From Humisphaera borealis (GTDB taxonomy: Bacteria > Planctomycetota > Phycisphaerae > Tepidisphaerales > Tepidisphaeraceae): a DNA stretch of 64,000 nucleotides. The stretch lies in assembly GCF_015169395.1 (NCBI RefSeq), contig NZ_CP063458.1:1922001-1986000 (forward strand), in the 5' to 3' direction. The translations under genes and the position numbers were made by a program. The notes below the pieces were generated by a model, which saw only the letters and a list, made by a program, of their open reading frames with translations, searched no databases and had not been told where the DNA came from. This document shows, one piece after another, positions 44,251 to 51,963 of this stretch (its first letter is position 1; the number at the start of each line of letters is the position of its first letter).

Positions 44251-44943
44251 ATGCGTTCCTTTCTCTCCATCATCGCCGGTCCGGGACTTTGCCTGGGGAT
44301 TCTGTCAGGCATCGTCTGGGAGAACGGTCGGCACACGAAGCCGGCGGATGCCGAGCCGTTCCACGCCGCCGCCAGGTCGGCAGTGGACGCCTGGCCGCGG
44401 ACGGTCGGCGACTGGACCGGGCGCGACGTCGAACTGCCGCGGGCCGCGATTCAGCTGCTCAAGCCCAACGCCCACTTTTGCCGCACCTTCTACAACACCC
44501 GCGAACGCAACCGGCCGCCCGTCAGTCTCCTGGTCGTCCAATGCCGCGACCCGATCGACATGAGCGGCCACTACCCGCCCAACTGCTACCCCAACAACGG
44601 CAAGCCCCAGGTCTGGGAAGCGGAGCGCAAATGGACCATCCCCGGCGAGGACAAGCCCATCCGCGGGATGGAATACCACTTCGAATCCGGCAGCATGCTC
44701 CACCCGCAGCGGACCGTCGTGTACAACTTTTTCGTCCTGCCGGGCAAGGGCGTCGTCGCCGACATGCAACAGGTTCGCGACGCCAGCGGCGACTTCCAGC
44801 GACGCCACTTCGGCGCCGCGCAGGTCCAGGTGGTGTTCGAGCAAGGCGACGTCCTGGAGCAATCGCGTCGCGACGAGATATTCACGACCCTGATCGGGGC
44901 GAACCCGGGTGTCCTGTCGGCTTTGTCCTCTGTGACGAAATGA
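44251..44943 (+). CDS. EpsI-type exosortase-associated protein (DUF3485)
   Basis: A 230-residue protein with an N-terminal signal anchor (RSFLSIIAGPGLCLGILSGI) and a periplasmic domain. The conserved order is AWPRTVGDWTGRDVELP, a Cys/Tyr-rich turn with SLLVVQCRDPIDMSGHYPPN, then PQVWEAERKWTIPGEDKPIR and VVYNFFVLPGKGV. This is the EpsI domain, often fused to or next to exosortase; here it is a separate gene 50 bases downstream. Its biochemical role is unknown. Confidence 0.9.
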   Translation: MRSFLSIIAGPGLCLGILSGIVWENGRHTKPADAEPFHAAARSAVDAWPRTVGDWTGRDVELPRAAIQLLKPNAHFCRTFYNTRERNRPPVSLLVVQCRDPIDMSGHYPPNCYPNNGKPQVWEAERKWTIPGEDKPIRGMEYHFESGSMLHPQRTVVYNFFVLPGKGVVADMQQVRDASGDFQRRHFGAAQVQVVFEQGDVLEQSRRDEIFTTLIGANPGVLSALSSVTK

Positions 44944-44944
44944 C

Positions 44945-44972
44945 TTGACGCGGACACTTTACGCTGTAAAGT
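44945..44972 (+). promoter_or_regulatory. Internal sigma-70-like promoter before the chain-length gene
   Basis: TTGACG (44945-44950) and TAAAGT (44967-44972) are 16 bases apart, directly after the epsI stop. It would give the chain-length and sugar-transferase genes their own transcript. Confidence 0.45.
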
Positions 44973-45203
44973 ACGCGGGTCGGAAGTTTCCGGCCCGCCA
45001 GCCCTTTCGGTCTTGACCTTCAGACCCGCTCCCGCGCTACTGCGGTGGGTTAGATCGACCGAAAGAGGAAGAAGCGGCGGTCGCTTCCGCCTGAAGGTGA
45101 AGGCACGTCCGACAGGCACCGGGGTTTTACCGGTGCCCGGAAACGCGCCGCCAAACCGGGCCGCGGTGCTCGCGGCCGCCTTCGGAACGTCACGAAAGAC
45201 CTC
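44973..45203 (+). other. Structured 5' leader of the chain-length gene
   Basis: 231 untranslated bases with three inverted repeats: 44975-44985/44988-44998, GGCACCGG at 45115-45122 with CCGGTGCC at 45130-45137, and GGCCGCG at 45159-45165 with CGCGGCC at 45171-45177. The last is 27 bases before the ATG. No riboswitch class I know matches. Confidence 0.4.
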
Positions 45204-47480
45204 ATGAGCAACGAGATCCAAGTCTCCTCGTTCGGCGGCGCAGGCCTGCCAATGCAACCGGGAATGCCCGGTATCGGCGGCGGGCTGGGCGGCTACTACG
45301 GCGGCACCCAGACCCCACCGACCGACGACAGCCCCTTCAAGAAGCTGCATCGCCTACTGCGCGGTCGCTACCTGCTGGCGTTCGTGCTCGGCTTTCTCGG
45401 TGCCGCTGCCGGCGCCGTCGCCGGCTACATTAGCCAGAAGCCGGCGTTCAAGGCCGAGGGCATGATCGAGATCAAGCCCATTATCAGCAGTGCCGACCCG
45501 ACCAAAAACGAGAGCGTCATGGTGATGTTCTCGTCCTACGTGAACTCGCAGATGGCCCGCCTGCAGAGCGACGTCATCGTCAAGCAGGCGATGAAGGACC
45601 CGCGCTGGCAAGCCGTCCGCCCCGGCCCGGTGACCGATGCCGCAGTCGCCGCGTTCGCCGAAAAACTCACGATCGCGCTGCCGCCCCGCAGCAACACGAT
45701 CATCGTCGTTGGCTACGCCGACAACGCGCCCGACACTCAGAAAGTCGCCCCCGCCGCCATCCAGTCGCTGCTCGACGCCTATTACGGCGAGTACAACAAG
45801 GACGACACCCTCAAGATCGAAGCCCGTATCAAGAACGCCGAGAACAACGACCGCGACATCAACAACCAGATCGCCGCCAAGCGCGCCCTGATCCAGAACC
45901 TTTCGAAGGTCAGCGACGGCGACCCGACCCAGCTCCGGTACTACGAGCAGGAACTGGTCGAGAAGGAAAAGGAACTGTCGCTGCTCCGTGAGGCGATCGC
46001 CGCCGTCAAACAGGCCGGCTCCGGCACGTTCGCCAAGCCCGCGGTGGAGGACTGGGCCCGTGTCGATGGCACGATGGCGAGCAAGGTCAAACTGCGCGAC
46101 GACCTGGCGCTGATCATCGGCAACCTCGCCGCCCAGCTCGGACCGAACCACCCGCAGGTCCTGAGCCGCAAGCGCGAACTCGACGCACTGGTCGCGTACA
46201 TCGACCAGATGGCCGCCACCCTCGAAACCCGCTACGTCATCCGTCTGAATGTTGACGGCTCCGGTCACCTGGTGCCCAAGGACATCACCGCGATGACCGA
46301 GATGGAAAAGCGGCTGGCCGCGGAAATCCAGAAGAAGCAGACCGGCGTGCAGAACCTCCGCGAAGTCGCCGCCCAGATCGAGTCGGCGAAGTTCGAAATC
46401 CGCTCGCTCGGCGGGCGCAGCGAACAGATCGCCCAGGACCTGCGCGATCTGCGATTCGTCCAGCAGAACACGGTGCTGGCAAAGGTGCTGAACACCGGCT
46501 CGGTCGCCAAGCCCGACAAGGACCGCCGACCCGTCTTCGCCGCCATCGGCTTCATGGGTGGCGCGTGCATCCCCATCGGCCTGCTGCTGCTGTTCGGGCT
46601 GCTCGACACCCGCTACCGCTACAGTGACGAGACGTCGGCGAGCGTCGGCGGGACCGGCCCCGGCGGGCTCACGCTGCTGGGCATCCTGCCGAACCTGCCC
46701 GACCGCCTGAGCGACCCCGAGCAGGCCGCGATCGCCGCCCACTGCGTCCACCAGATCCGCACCATGCTGCAGATCAACGCCGGCATGGAAGACCGCCGGG
46801 TCTTCGCGGTCACCAGCGCCAGCCCCGGCGACGGCAAGACGAGCCTGTGCCTGGCGCTGGGCCTGAGCTACGCCGCCTGCGGCACCCGCACCCTGCTGAT
46901 CGACTGCGACCTGATCGGCTCCGGCCTGAGCAGCCGCATGAACGTCAACGCCCCCGAAGGCGTGCTCGAAGCGATCACCAACCGCACGCTGCTGCCGTAC
47001 GTCCGTCAGACCGACGTCAACGACGTCTCGATTCTGCCTTGCGGATCGGCGAGCAATCTTCATGCGAGCACCCTTTCGCCGCAGTCGCTGCGCCGGCTCA
47101 TCGAAGAAGCCGAACAGCACTACGAAGTGATCCTGATCGATACCGGCCCGATCCTGGGCAGCATCGAAGCCTCGCTGGTCTGCGCCGCCGCCGATGCCGT
47201 CATCCTGACCGTCGCCCGTGGCCAGCAGCGGCCGATGGTCGAACGCTCGCTCGGACACCTGCAGGCGATCGGCGCCAAGCTGGCCGGCGTGGTGTTCAAC
47301 CGTGCCCAGGCCCAGGACTTCGAACGCAGCATCAGCGGCGTGTCGATCCGGTCGGTCGGCGTCCCGGGAATGCCCCGCGGCGCACGCCCCACCGGCCCGC
47401 GCCTCGGACCCGTCGCCCGCGCCGTCCAGGGACAGCCCAACGAAGCCCCGTCGGAAGAAACCAACGGAGACGGACATTGA
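45204..47480 (+). CDS. Wzz/Wzc-like chain-length regulator with BY-kinase-like ATPase
   Basis: A 758-residue inner-membrane protein. A Gly/Pro-rich N-terminus precedes span 1 (about 52-73). A periplasmic region with two coiled-coil segments (about 85-430) and span 2 (about 447-470) follows. The cytoplasmic part has Walker A SASPGDGKT (539-547), Walker A' LLIDCDLIGS and Walker B VILIDTGPI. This is the Wzc/CpsD-fusion layout that controls polysaccharide chain length. The C-terminal Tyr cluster of true tyrosine kinases is absent; the tail is Pro/Arg-rich, so kinase activity is doubtful. Confidence 0.9.
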   Translation: MSNEIQVSSFGGAGLPMQPGMPGIGGGLGGYYGGTQTPPTDDSPFKKLHRLLRGRYLLAFVLGFLGAAAGAVAGYISQKPAFKAEGMIEIKPIISSADPTKNESVMVMFSSYVNSQMARLQSDVIVKQAMKDPRWQAVRPGPVTDAAVAAFAEKLTIALPPRSNTIIVVGYADNAPDTQKVAPAAIQSLLDAYYGEYNKDDTLKIEARIKNAENNDRDINNQIAAKRALIQNLSKVSDGDPTQLRYYEQELVEKEKELSLLREAIAAVKQAGSGTFAKPAVEDWARVDGTMASKVKLRDDLALIIGNLAAQLGPNHPQVLSRKRELDALVAYIDQMAATLETRYVIRLNVDGSGHLVPKDITAMTEMEKRLAAEIQKKQTGVQNLREVAAQIESAKFEIRSLGGRSEQIAQDLRDLRFVQQNTVLAKVLNTGSVAKPDKDRRPVFAAIGFMGGACIPIGLLLLFGLLDTRYRYSDETSASVGGTGPGGLTLLGILPNLPDRLSDPEQAAIAAHCVHQIRTMLQINAGMEDRRVFAVTSASPGDGKTSLCLALGLSYAACGTRTLLIDCDLIGSGLSSRMNVNAPEGVLEAITNRTLLPYVRQTDVNDVSILPCGSASNLHASTLSPQSLRRLIEEAEQHYEVILIDTGPILGSIEASLVCAAADAVILTVARGQQRPMVERSLGHLQAIGAKLAGVVFNRAQAQDFERSISGVSIRSVGVPGMPRGARPTGPRLGPVARAVQGQPNEAPSEETNGDGH

Positions 47481-47632
47481 GTGGCCGCTGAAGCGGCCGA
47501 AGTCGGGAGTCGGAAGTCGGAAGTCTGAATTGATCGACCCACGGGGTTCTGACTCCCGACTTCCGACTTCAGGCCGCCGACGGCGGCCTTGCCGTTGGAC
47601 TTTCGTGCGGTCACAGGCGAAAGTGTTTCACA
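47481..47632. repeat. Hairpin-rich spacer in the exopolysaccharide locus
   Basis: Three inverted repeats in 106 bases: 47483-47489/47492-47498, a 20-base imperfect pair (47499-47518 with 47551-47570, 18 of 20 matching) built from GTCGGAAGT-type repeats, and 47572-47578/47582-47588. A related GACTCCCGAC run occurs in the 44200-44250 spacer. Confidence 0.6.
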
Positions 47633-49153
47633 GTGAGTAGTCACGCGACGCATATGAGGCTCGTCGATCCCAAACCCGCCGCGCTCCCCGTCCGGGCGGC
47701 CCTCGCCGAGCCGGACCTGGTGCCGGCAGGCCAAGCCCTGCCCGGCAACGCCGCCGGCCGCACCATCTGGGGTTTTGACGCGCTTCAGCTTCATAACCGT
47801 TACTGGGCAAGTTTCGGCGTGCAGGTCGTCCGCCAGGGCGAACCGAGCGAGATCGTCACCCACGCCGAGCTCTACCTCCTCACCGACCCGAACACGCTCA
47901 CGCTTTTCCGCCTGTCCCGGCTGATGGACACCCTGAACTGGGTCGAACCGACAGCGTTGTTCGTCCGGCTGCATGACGCCAATGAGCGCGGCTACCGCGA
48001 GAACACCGTCGTCGATGCCGACGGCAAGTTCGTCCGCTTCCAGCGCGTCTACGCCGCGTCGCGCAGCCAGACGCGCATCGTCCTGACACCCGATCGCGAA
48101 GTAGCCCAGCTCTGGCAGTCGTCGCCCGATCCGCAGACCGCCTGGCGTCGGCTCCGCCGGTTCGCCAAGCGCATCGAGCGGGCCACCTCCAGCATCGACG
48201 GCAACGTCTACGACCGGCACGACGAGCGCGACACCACCTGGTTCGTGCACGACCTCCTTCAGGTCTGGAAACACCCGGATACCACGGTCATGCGTGCCCG
48301 CAAGGTCGAGGTCAGCCGCGGGGCGACCGTCTGGCGCGACGCCCAGTGCAAGGTCGATCCCGGCGCGACATTCATCGGCCCGGTCTGGGTCGGTGCTGGC
48401 CGCATCGTCCCGGCCGGCCAGACCGTGATCGGCCCCGCCGTCGTCTGGGACGACCCCTCGCGCCGCCCGGTCAACGATGTCATCTCCTGGCTGAACATCG
48501 AGCCGCGCGACATCCCCGAAGACCCGCAGGTGCGTGATTCCTCCCTCTTCGGCAAGGCGGTCAAGCGAACGTTCGACATCATCCTGGCCCTGATCGGCAT
48601 GATCTGCTCGGCACCGATATACCCGTTCGTCCTGCTGGCGATCTGGCTCGAAGACGGCCGGCCTTTCTTCTTCGGGCACACCCGTGAGACGCTGCATTCG
48701 CGTGAGTTCAAGTGCTGGAAGTTCCGCTCCATGCGGAAAGACGCCGAGAAGATGAAGGCCGAGCTCAAAGCCAAGAACCAGGCCGACGGTCCGCAGTTCT
48801 TCATGGAGAACGACCCGCGTCTGACCCGCGTCGGGCGGTTCCTCCGCAAGTACAACCTCGACGAGTTCCCGCAGTTCTGGAACGTGCTGGTCGGCGACAT
48901 GAGCTTCGTCGGCCCGCGCCCCAGCCCGCGCGCCGAAAACCAGTACTGCCCCGCGTGGCGCGAAGCCCGCTTGAGCGTCCGCCCCGGCATCACCGGCTTG
49001 TGGCAGGTCAACCGCACCCGCCGCGCCGGAACCGACTTCCAGGAGTGGATCAAGTTCGACATCGAGTACGTCGAACGCCGCAGCTTCTGGCTCGACATCG
49101 TCATCATCTGGAAGACCTTCGCGAACGTGTTCTTCAAGATCAGCCGCAAGTAG
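47633..49153 (+). CDS. Priming sugar-phosphate transferase with a nucleotidyltransferase/helix-like N-terminus
   Basis: A 506-residue membrane protein starting at GTG (an in-frame ATG is at 47654). Residues 310-505 are a bacterial sugar transferase of the WcaJ/PglC class: KRTFDIILALIGMICSAPIY (one span), KCWKFRSMRKDAEKMKAEL, NDPRLTRVGRFLRKYNLDEF, PQFWNVLVGDMSFVGPRPSP, RPGITGLWQVNRTR. It would load the first sugar-phosphate onto undecaprenyl phosphate. The N-terminal 300 residues lack the usual multi-span region. Instead they have a soluble domain ending in hexapeptide-like steps (VSRGATVWRDAQCKVDPGAT, FIGPVWVGAG), much like the tail of the WecG fusion. Confidence 0.9.
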   Translation: MSSHATHMRLVDPKPAALPVRAALAEPDLVPAGQALPGNAAGRTIWGFDALQLHNRYWASFGVQVVRQGEPSEIVTHAELYLLTDPNTLTLFRLSRLMDTLNWVEPTALFVRLHDANERGYRENTVVDADGKFVRFQRVYAASRSQTRIVLTPDREVAQLWQSSPDPQTAWRRLRRFAKRIERATSSIDGNVYDRHDERDTTWFVHDLLQVWKHPDTTVMRARKVEVSRGATVWRDAQCKVDPGATFIGPVWVGAGRIVPAGQTVIGPAVVWDDPSRRPVNDVISWLNIEPRDIPEDPQVRDSSLFGKAVKRTFDIILALIGMICSAPIYPFVLLAIWLEDGRPFFFGHTRETLHSREFKCWKFRSMRKDAEKMKAELKAKNQADGPQFFMENDPRLTRVGRFLRKYNLDEFPQFWNVLVGDMSFVGPRPSPRAENQYCPAWREARLSVRPGITGLWQVNRTRRAGTDFQEWIKFDIEYVERRSFWLDIVIIWKTFANVFFKISRK

Positions 49154-49571
49154 GGGCACACGGCGTGTGCCCGCGGCAGCGCCGTTCGATCACACCAAAT
49201 GAACCCGAGAGCGCAATTGAGCGAGAGAGCGCAATCGAGCGTAAGTGCTCTGTCAAAGCTAGGAACTGCGATTGGGTGCCATGGGCTGGCGTACTCGCCT
49301 GCCCGTGGTTTCGCGCAAGGAATGTCGTACCACGGGCAGCGGAGTACCGCAGCCCATGGCACCCGAACCATCCCAAAAGCAAGGTGTGACAGAGCACTAG
49401 AGCGCAATCGAACGGGACCTAAGCCGGATCGAATGCGACATCACCGGCAGCGTCGTAGGACCTGCTTAGGAACGGTTGAGCGCTCCGCTCCGCGTCGCGG
49501 CTAACCGGGTCTGCACTTTCAACGAAGATCCCCGCGAGAATCCCGCGAGAGAATTTCGCGCGGATCCATGG
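49154..49571. other. Repeat-dense intergenic region
   Basis: 418 bases between the sugar transferase and an unknown gene, holding the 155-bp palindrome and the left arm of the 26-bp inverted repeat. No gene supported. Confidence 0.7.
49209..49411. repeat. 155-bp palindromic element flanked by short direct repeats
   Basis: The palindrome 49244-49398 has three nested arms: 49244-49255/49387-49398, 49274-49288/49350-49364 and 49291-49309 with 49329-49347 (one or two mismatches). The direct repeat GAGCGCAATCGA stands at 49227-49238 and 49400-49411, with a variant at 49209-49220. This is the look of a MITE-like or REP-type mobile repeat inserted into a short tandem array. Confidence 0.7.
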
Positions 49572-49595
49572 TTAGCCGCGACGCGAAGCGGAGCG
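49481..49595. repeat. 26-bp inverted repeat reaching into a coding end
   Basis: The arms at 49481-49506 and 49570-49595 match at 25 of 26 positions. They enclose 63 bases. The right arm contains the stop codon and last codons of the minus-strand gene that ends at 49572, so the repeat has probably changed that gene's C-terminus. Confidence 0.7.
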
Positions 49596-50642
49596 TCCCC
49601 TGCCGTAATGGTCGCACTGAACCGGCGCGACTCGACCGCGCAACCCTTCCGCCGAACGAACCCGAGAACAGACATCCGCCGGCACCAGGTCGTCGGGATG
49701 GAAAGTCGCCGACCCAGTGGTCGGCGCAACGGGACTTACGACGGTCGCCGTCGCCACCCCTTTCGATTCCGCCGAACGAACCCGAGATTCGTCCACGACC
49801 GCCGCCGCTGCTTCGTCGGTTTGGGATGTCGCCGGCGCGGTTGGTGTTGCTGAGACGGGTTCAGTCGCGATCGCCGTCTCCGTCGCCAGCGTCACGCCCG
49901 GCGTCGAATCGCCCAGCAGTTCGGGTGCCCGCGCCGCCGCCCCGCGACTGCCGCCTTGCAGGATGCGCAGTTCGCGCAGCGCCGCCTGCATGGACCGTTC
50001 GACCTGGCACTCATACCGTTGCAGCAGCAGGACGATCCCGCCGTTGACGTCGGCTTGGCGCAGTTCGGACACGATGTCTCCCAACGTATCCATTCCGCCG
50101 AACCCGCCGTCGGCGGCGCATTGCTTGTCGCGCCGCGAGCAGAGCACCGCCGACCGCACGACCGGCATGCGCTGGAGTTTCCAGGCCATCTCGGCGACGC
50201 GCTCGGCGAGCATCGCCTGGCACGGGCCGACGGCGCCCAGGTCATCCCGATACGACGCGACAAACGCATCGAACACGGCAGGATCCTCGTCGGGCAGCAA
50301 CTGGCCGCGGGCACGCAGGCCATGGTTCCACGCATTCTGCGACGCCACGGATTTGCCCGCGTCGGACGTCGGCCCGCACGATTTGGCGCCATTGATGCGC
50401 GACTGCTCGGCGCGGGAGTGGCGCGGTGCTTCAGCGGCACGGCTGTTCACCGACGCCGCCACCGCGCCACCGACGTCAACGCCAACACCTAAATCCGCCG
50501 GCGTATCCGTGACCACGCCATCCGAGGCATTCAATCCCAAATCAACGACCTGCATAGGGACCCCTTTCGCGGCCGAAAAGCCGCTGTGAATGACTGGCAA
50601 TCCGAGGCGCAGTCGCCCGATTTTCAGGTTGACGACGCCCAT
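49572..50642 (-). CDS. Unknown protein of the 'AKS-GP... KHGL' family
   Basis: A 356-residue protein; an alternative start is 50555 (MQVVDLGLNAS), which has a better-placed G-rich site. The core SRINGAKSCGPTSDAGKSVA, SQNAWNHGLRARGQLL, DEDPAVFDAFVASYRDD, CQAMLAERVAEMAWKLQRMP is a conserved pattern seen in many planctomycete proteins of unknown function. The region after residue 240 is low-complexity Ala/Thr/Val-rich. A 21-base direct repeat (49647-49667, 49767-49787) codes SRVRSAE twice. The last residues come from an inverted-repeat arm, so the C-terminus may be recent. Confidence 0.6.
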   Translation of the reverse strand: MGVVNLKIGRLRLGLPVIHSGFSAAKGVPMQVVDLGLNASDGVVTDTPADLGVGVDVGGAVAASVNSRAAEAPRHSRAEQSRINGAKSCGPTSDAGKSVASQNAWNHGLRARGQLLPDEDPAVFDAFVASYRDDLGAVGPCQAMLAERVAEMAWKLQRMPVVRSAVLCSRRDKQCAADGGFGGMDTLGDIVSELRQADVNGGIVLLLQRYECQVERSMQAALRELRILQGGSRGAAARAPELLGDSTPGVTLATETAIATEPVSATPTAPATSQTDEAAAAVVDESRVRSAESKGVATATVVSPVAPTTGSATFHPDDLVPADVCSRVRSAEGLRGRVAPVQCDHYGRGRSASRRG

Positions 50643-50737
50643 TCCATTGATACGCTGTTCGTATATTGTACGGTATCGCCAGAGTCGTGCAAGTAGAATC
50701 CGGGAGAAGCCGATCCTAAGGTCGCTCCAAACTGCTT

Positions 50738-51025
50738 ATGCACCGCACCACCATTCATCTTGAGGCGTTCGACAAGCCCTTCTCGGTGATCGTAGAGCCA
50801 TGGGCAGCGCCGTTGTTTGAGATTCAGCCTGGGGAGCGGTGCGAGATCGTCGTAGAGCATCCATCGATCGAGCCAACCGTTACAGCCGGAGTGCTTAACG
50901 GAACGATGTATCTCACCGTGTACGAATCGGGCAGCACGTTCAGATTCGTTCGGCAGGGCGAGGTCGAGTTTGAAATGCCCATTGCGATCCCGATGCTCAC
51001 CGGCCGGCTTCCCGGCGAGGCATGA
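50738..51025 (+). CDS. Small unknown protein
   Basis: A 95-residue, mostly beta protein without a signal peptide: MHRTTIHLEAFDKPFSVIVE, then EIQPGERCEIVVEHPS and a late FRFVRQGEVEFEMP. I do not recognise it. It is divergent from the repeat-associated gene. No clear ribosome-binding site was seen. Confidence 0.5.
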   Translation: MHRTTIHLEAFDKPFSVIVEPWAAPLFEIQPGERCEIVVEHPSIEPTVTAGVLNGTMYLTVYESGSTFRFVRQGEVEFEMPIAIPMLTGRLPGEA

Positions 51026-51168
51026 TTGAAACCTGTATGAGGTCAGTGCGGGCGGCGCCGCGAGGTTCAGTTCAGAATCCGGGTCTTCGCGGAGTACCGC
51101 TCAGACTCGGCGTGGGGAAAACCATCGATATCGATTGTTTAGATGAGTTTCGCGATGGATGAATCTCG

Positions 51169-51777
51169 CTACAGCCGAATCCCCGCACGCTGCATCTCGA
51201 TGATCCATGTCGGCGTCTGGGCGAGGTAGGCACGGAGGTACCTCGGGCGGGTGTAGTAGTACAACGCCATCCCGCCCTGGGCGACGACCGCGATCGCGAT
51301 CAGCCCGGCGTAGAAGTAGACCGTCATCTGCCGGGTGAGATCGTCGATCGGGACGAGCATCTTGCCCAGCTCGGGATCGGCGGCGATGTAGTCGGCGTAG
51401 GCGCTGGGGGCGCTGCGGGAGGCGATCAGTCGGCTGACGGCGTACAGGATGAGCACCGCCGCCAGGGCCAACTGGTTGATCGCCAGCGTACGCGGGGCGA
51501 GCAGTTCGAGTCGTCGAAGCTGGTTGCCGGCGCGAATCTCGACGAAAGCCACCACCGCCATCACGATGCCGAGCAGCAGCGCCGATGAATCGGTCAGGCC
51601 GGTCAGCAGCGTCACGACGGCGAACGCACCGATCGCGTAGCCATCAAACGTGGCGACGGCGATCGCCCGGCGGACCTTCTTCGACAAATCCCGCGCCGTG
51701 ACGAGCTGCGCCAGATGCTCGGGGGTCAGCATCGGCGGAGGTTGGCGCGGGACGGGTAATGGAGGCGGCGGCACCAC
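51169..51777 (-). CDS. Unknown membrane protein with three to four spans
   Basis: A 202-residue protein with a Pro-rich N-terminus, a short helix (LTPEHLAQLVTARDLSKKVR) and then hydrophobic segments at about 39-60, 64-80, 100-118 and 150-172. The start is GTG at 51777; an ATG at 51732 would remove the Pro-rich part. It ends with TPTWIIEMQRAGIRL. No family recognised. Confidence 0.6.
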   Translation of the reverse strand: MVPPPPLPVPRQPPPMLTPEHLAQLVTARDLSKKVRRAIAVATFDGYAIGAFAVVTLLTGLTDSSALLLGIVMAVVAFVEIRAGNQLRRLELLAPRTLAINQLALAAVLILYAVSRLIASRSAPSAYADYIAADPELGKMLVPIDDLTRQMTVYFYAGLIAIAVVAQGGMALYYYTRPRYLRAYLAQTPTWIIEMQRAGIRL

Positions 51778-51963
51778 GAAAGTTATCGGCCGGGATACAA
51801 CAGAGGGTAAGCGCGTCGGTGACGGCCAGCAGCCGTCAGTTCAATCGTATCGCAGGACGGGTCCCATAGGTGGCCCTGACGGCACAATTGTGCCCGGCCA
51901 AAGACAGGATTTCCGGCGATCTTTTGCGCTCCGCGCGTCTCACCCTGGCAAAAGGAAACGTTC

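Noticed and set aside
44973-45203. Known riboswitch in the leader of the chain-length gene
   Set aside because: Hairpins exist but no conserved core of a riboswitch class could be recognised.
45354-47477. Antisense frame of 707 codons
   Set aside because: Opposite to the Wzc-like gene, with shadow-type composition and no motif.
49199-49504. Small frames in the repeat region after the sugar transferase
   Set aside because: They are translations of the palindrome arms, which explains similar peptides on both strands.
49647-49787. CRISPR-like spaced repeats
   Set aside because: Only two copies, in frame within a gene, with no cas genes.
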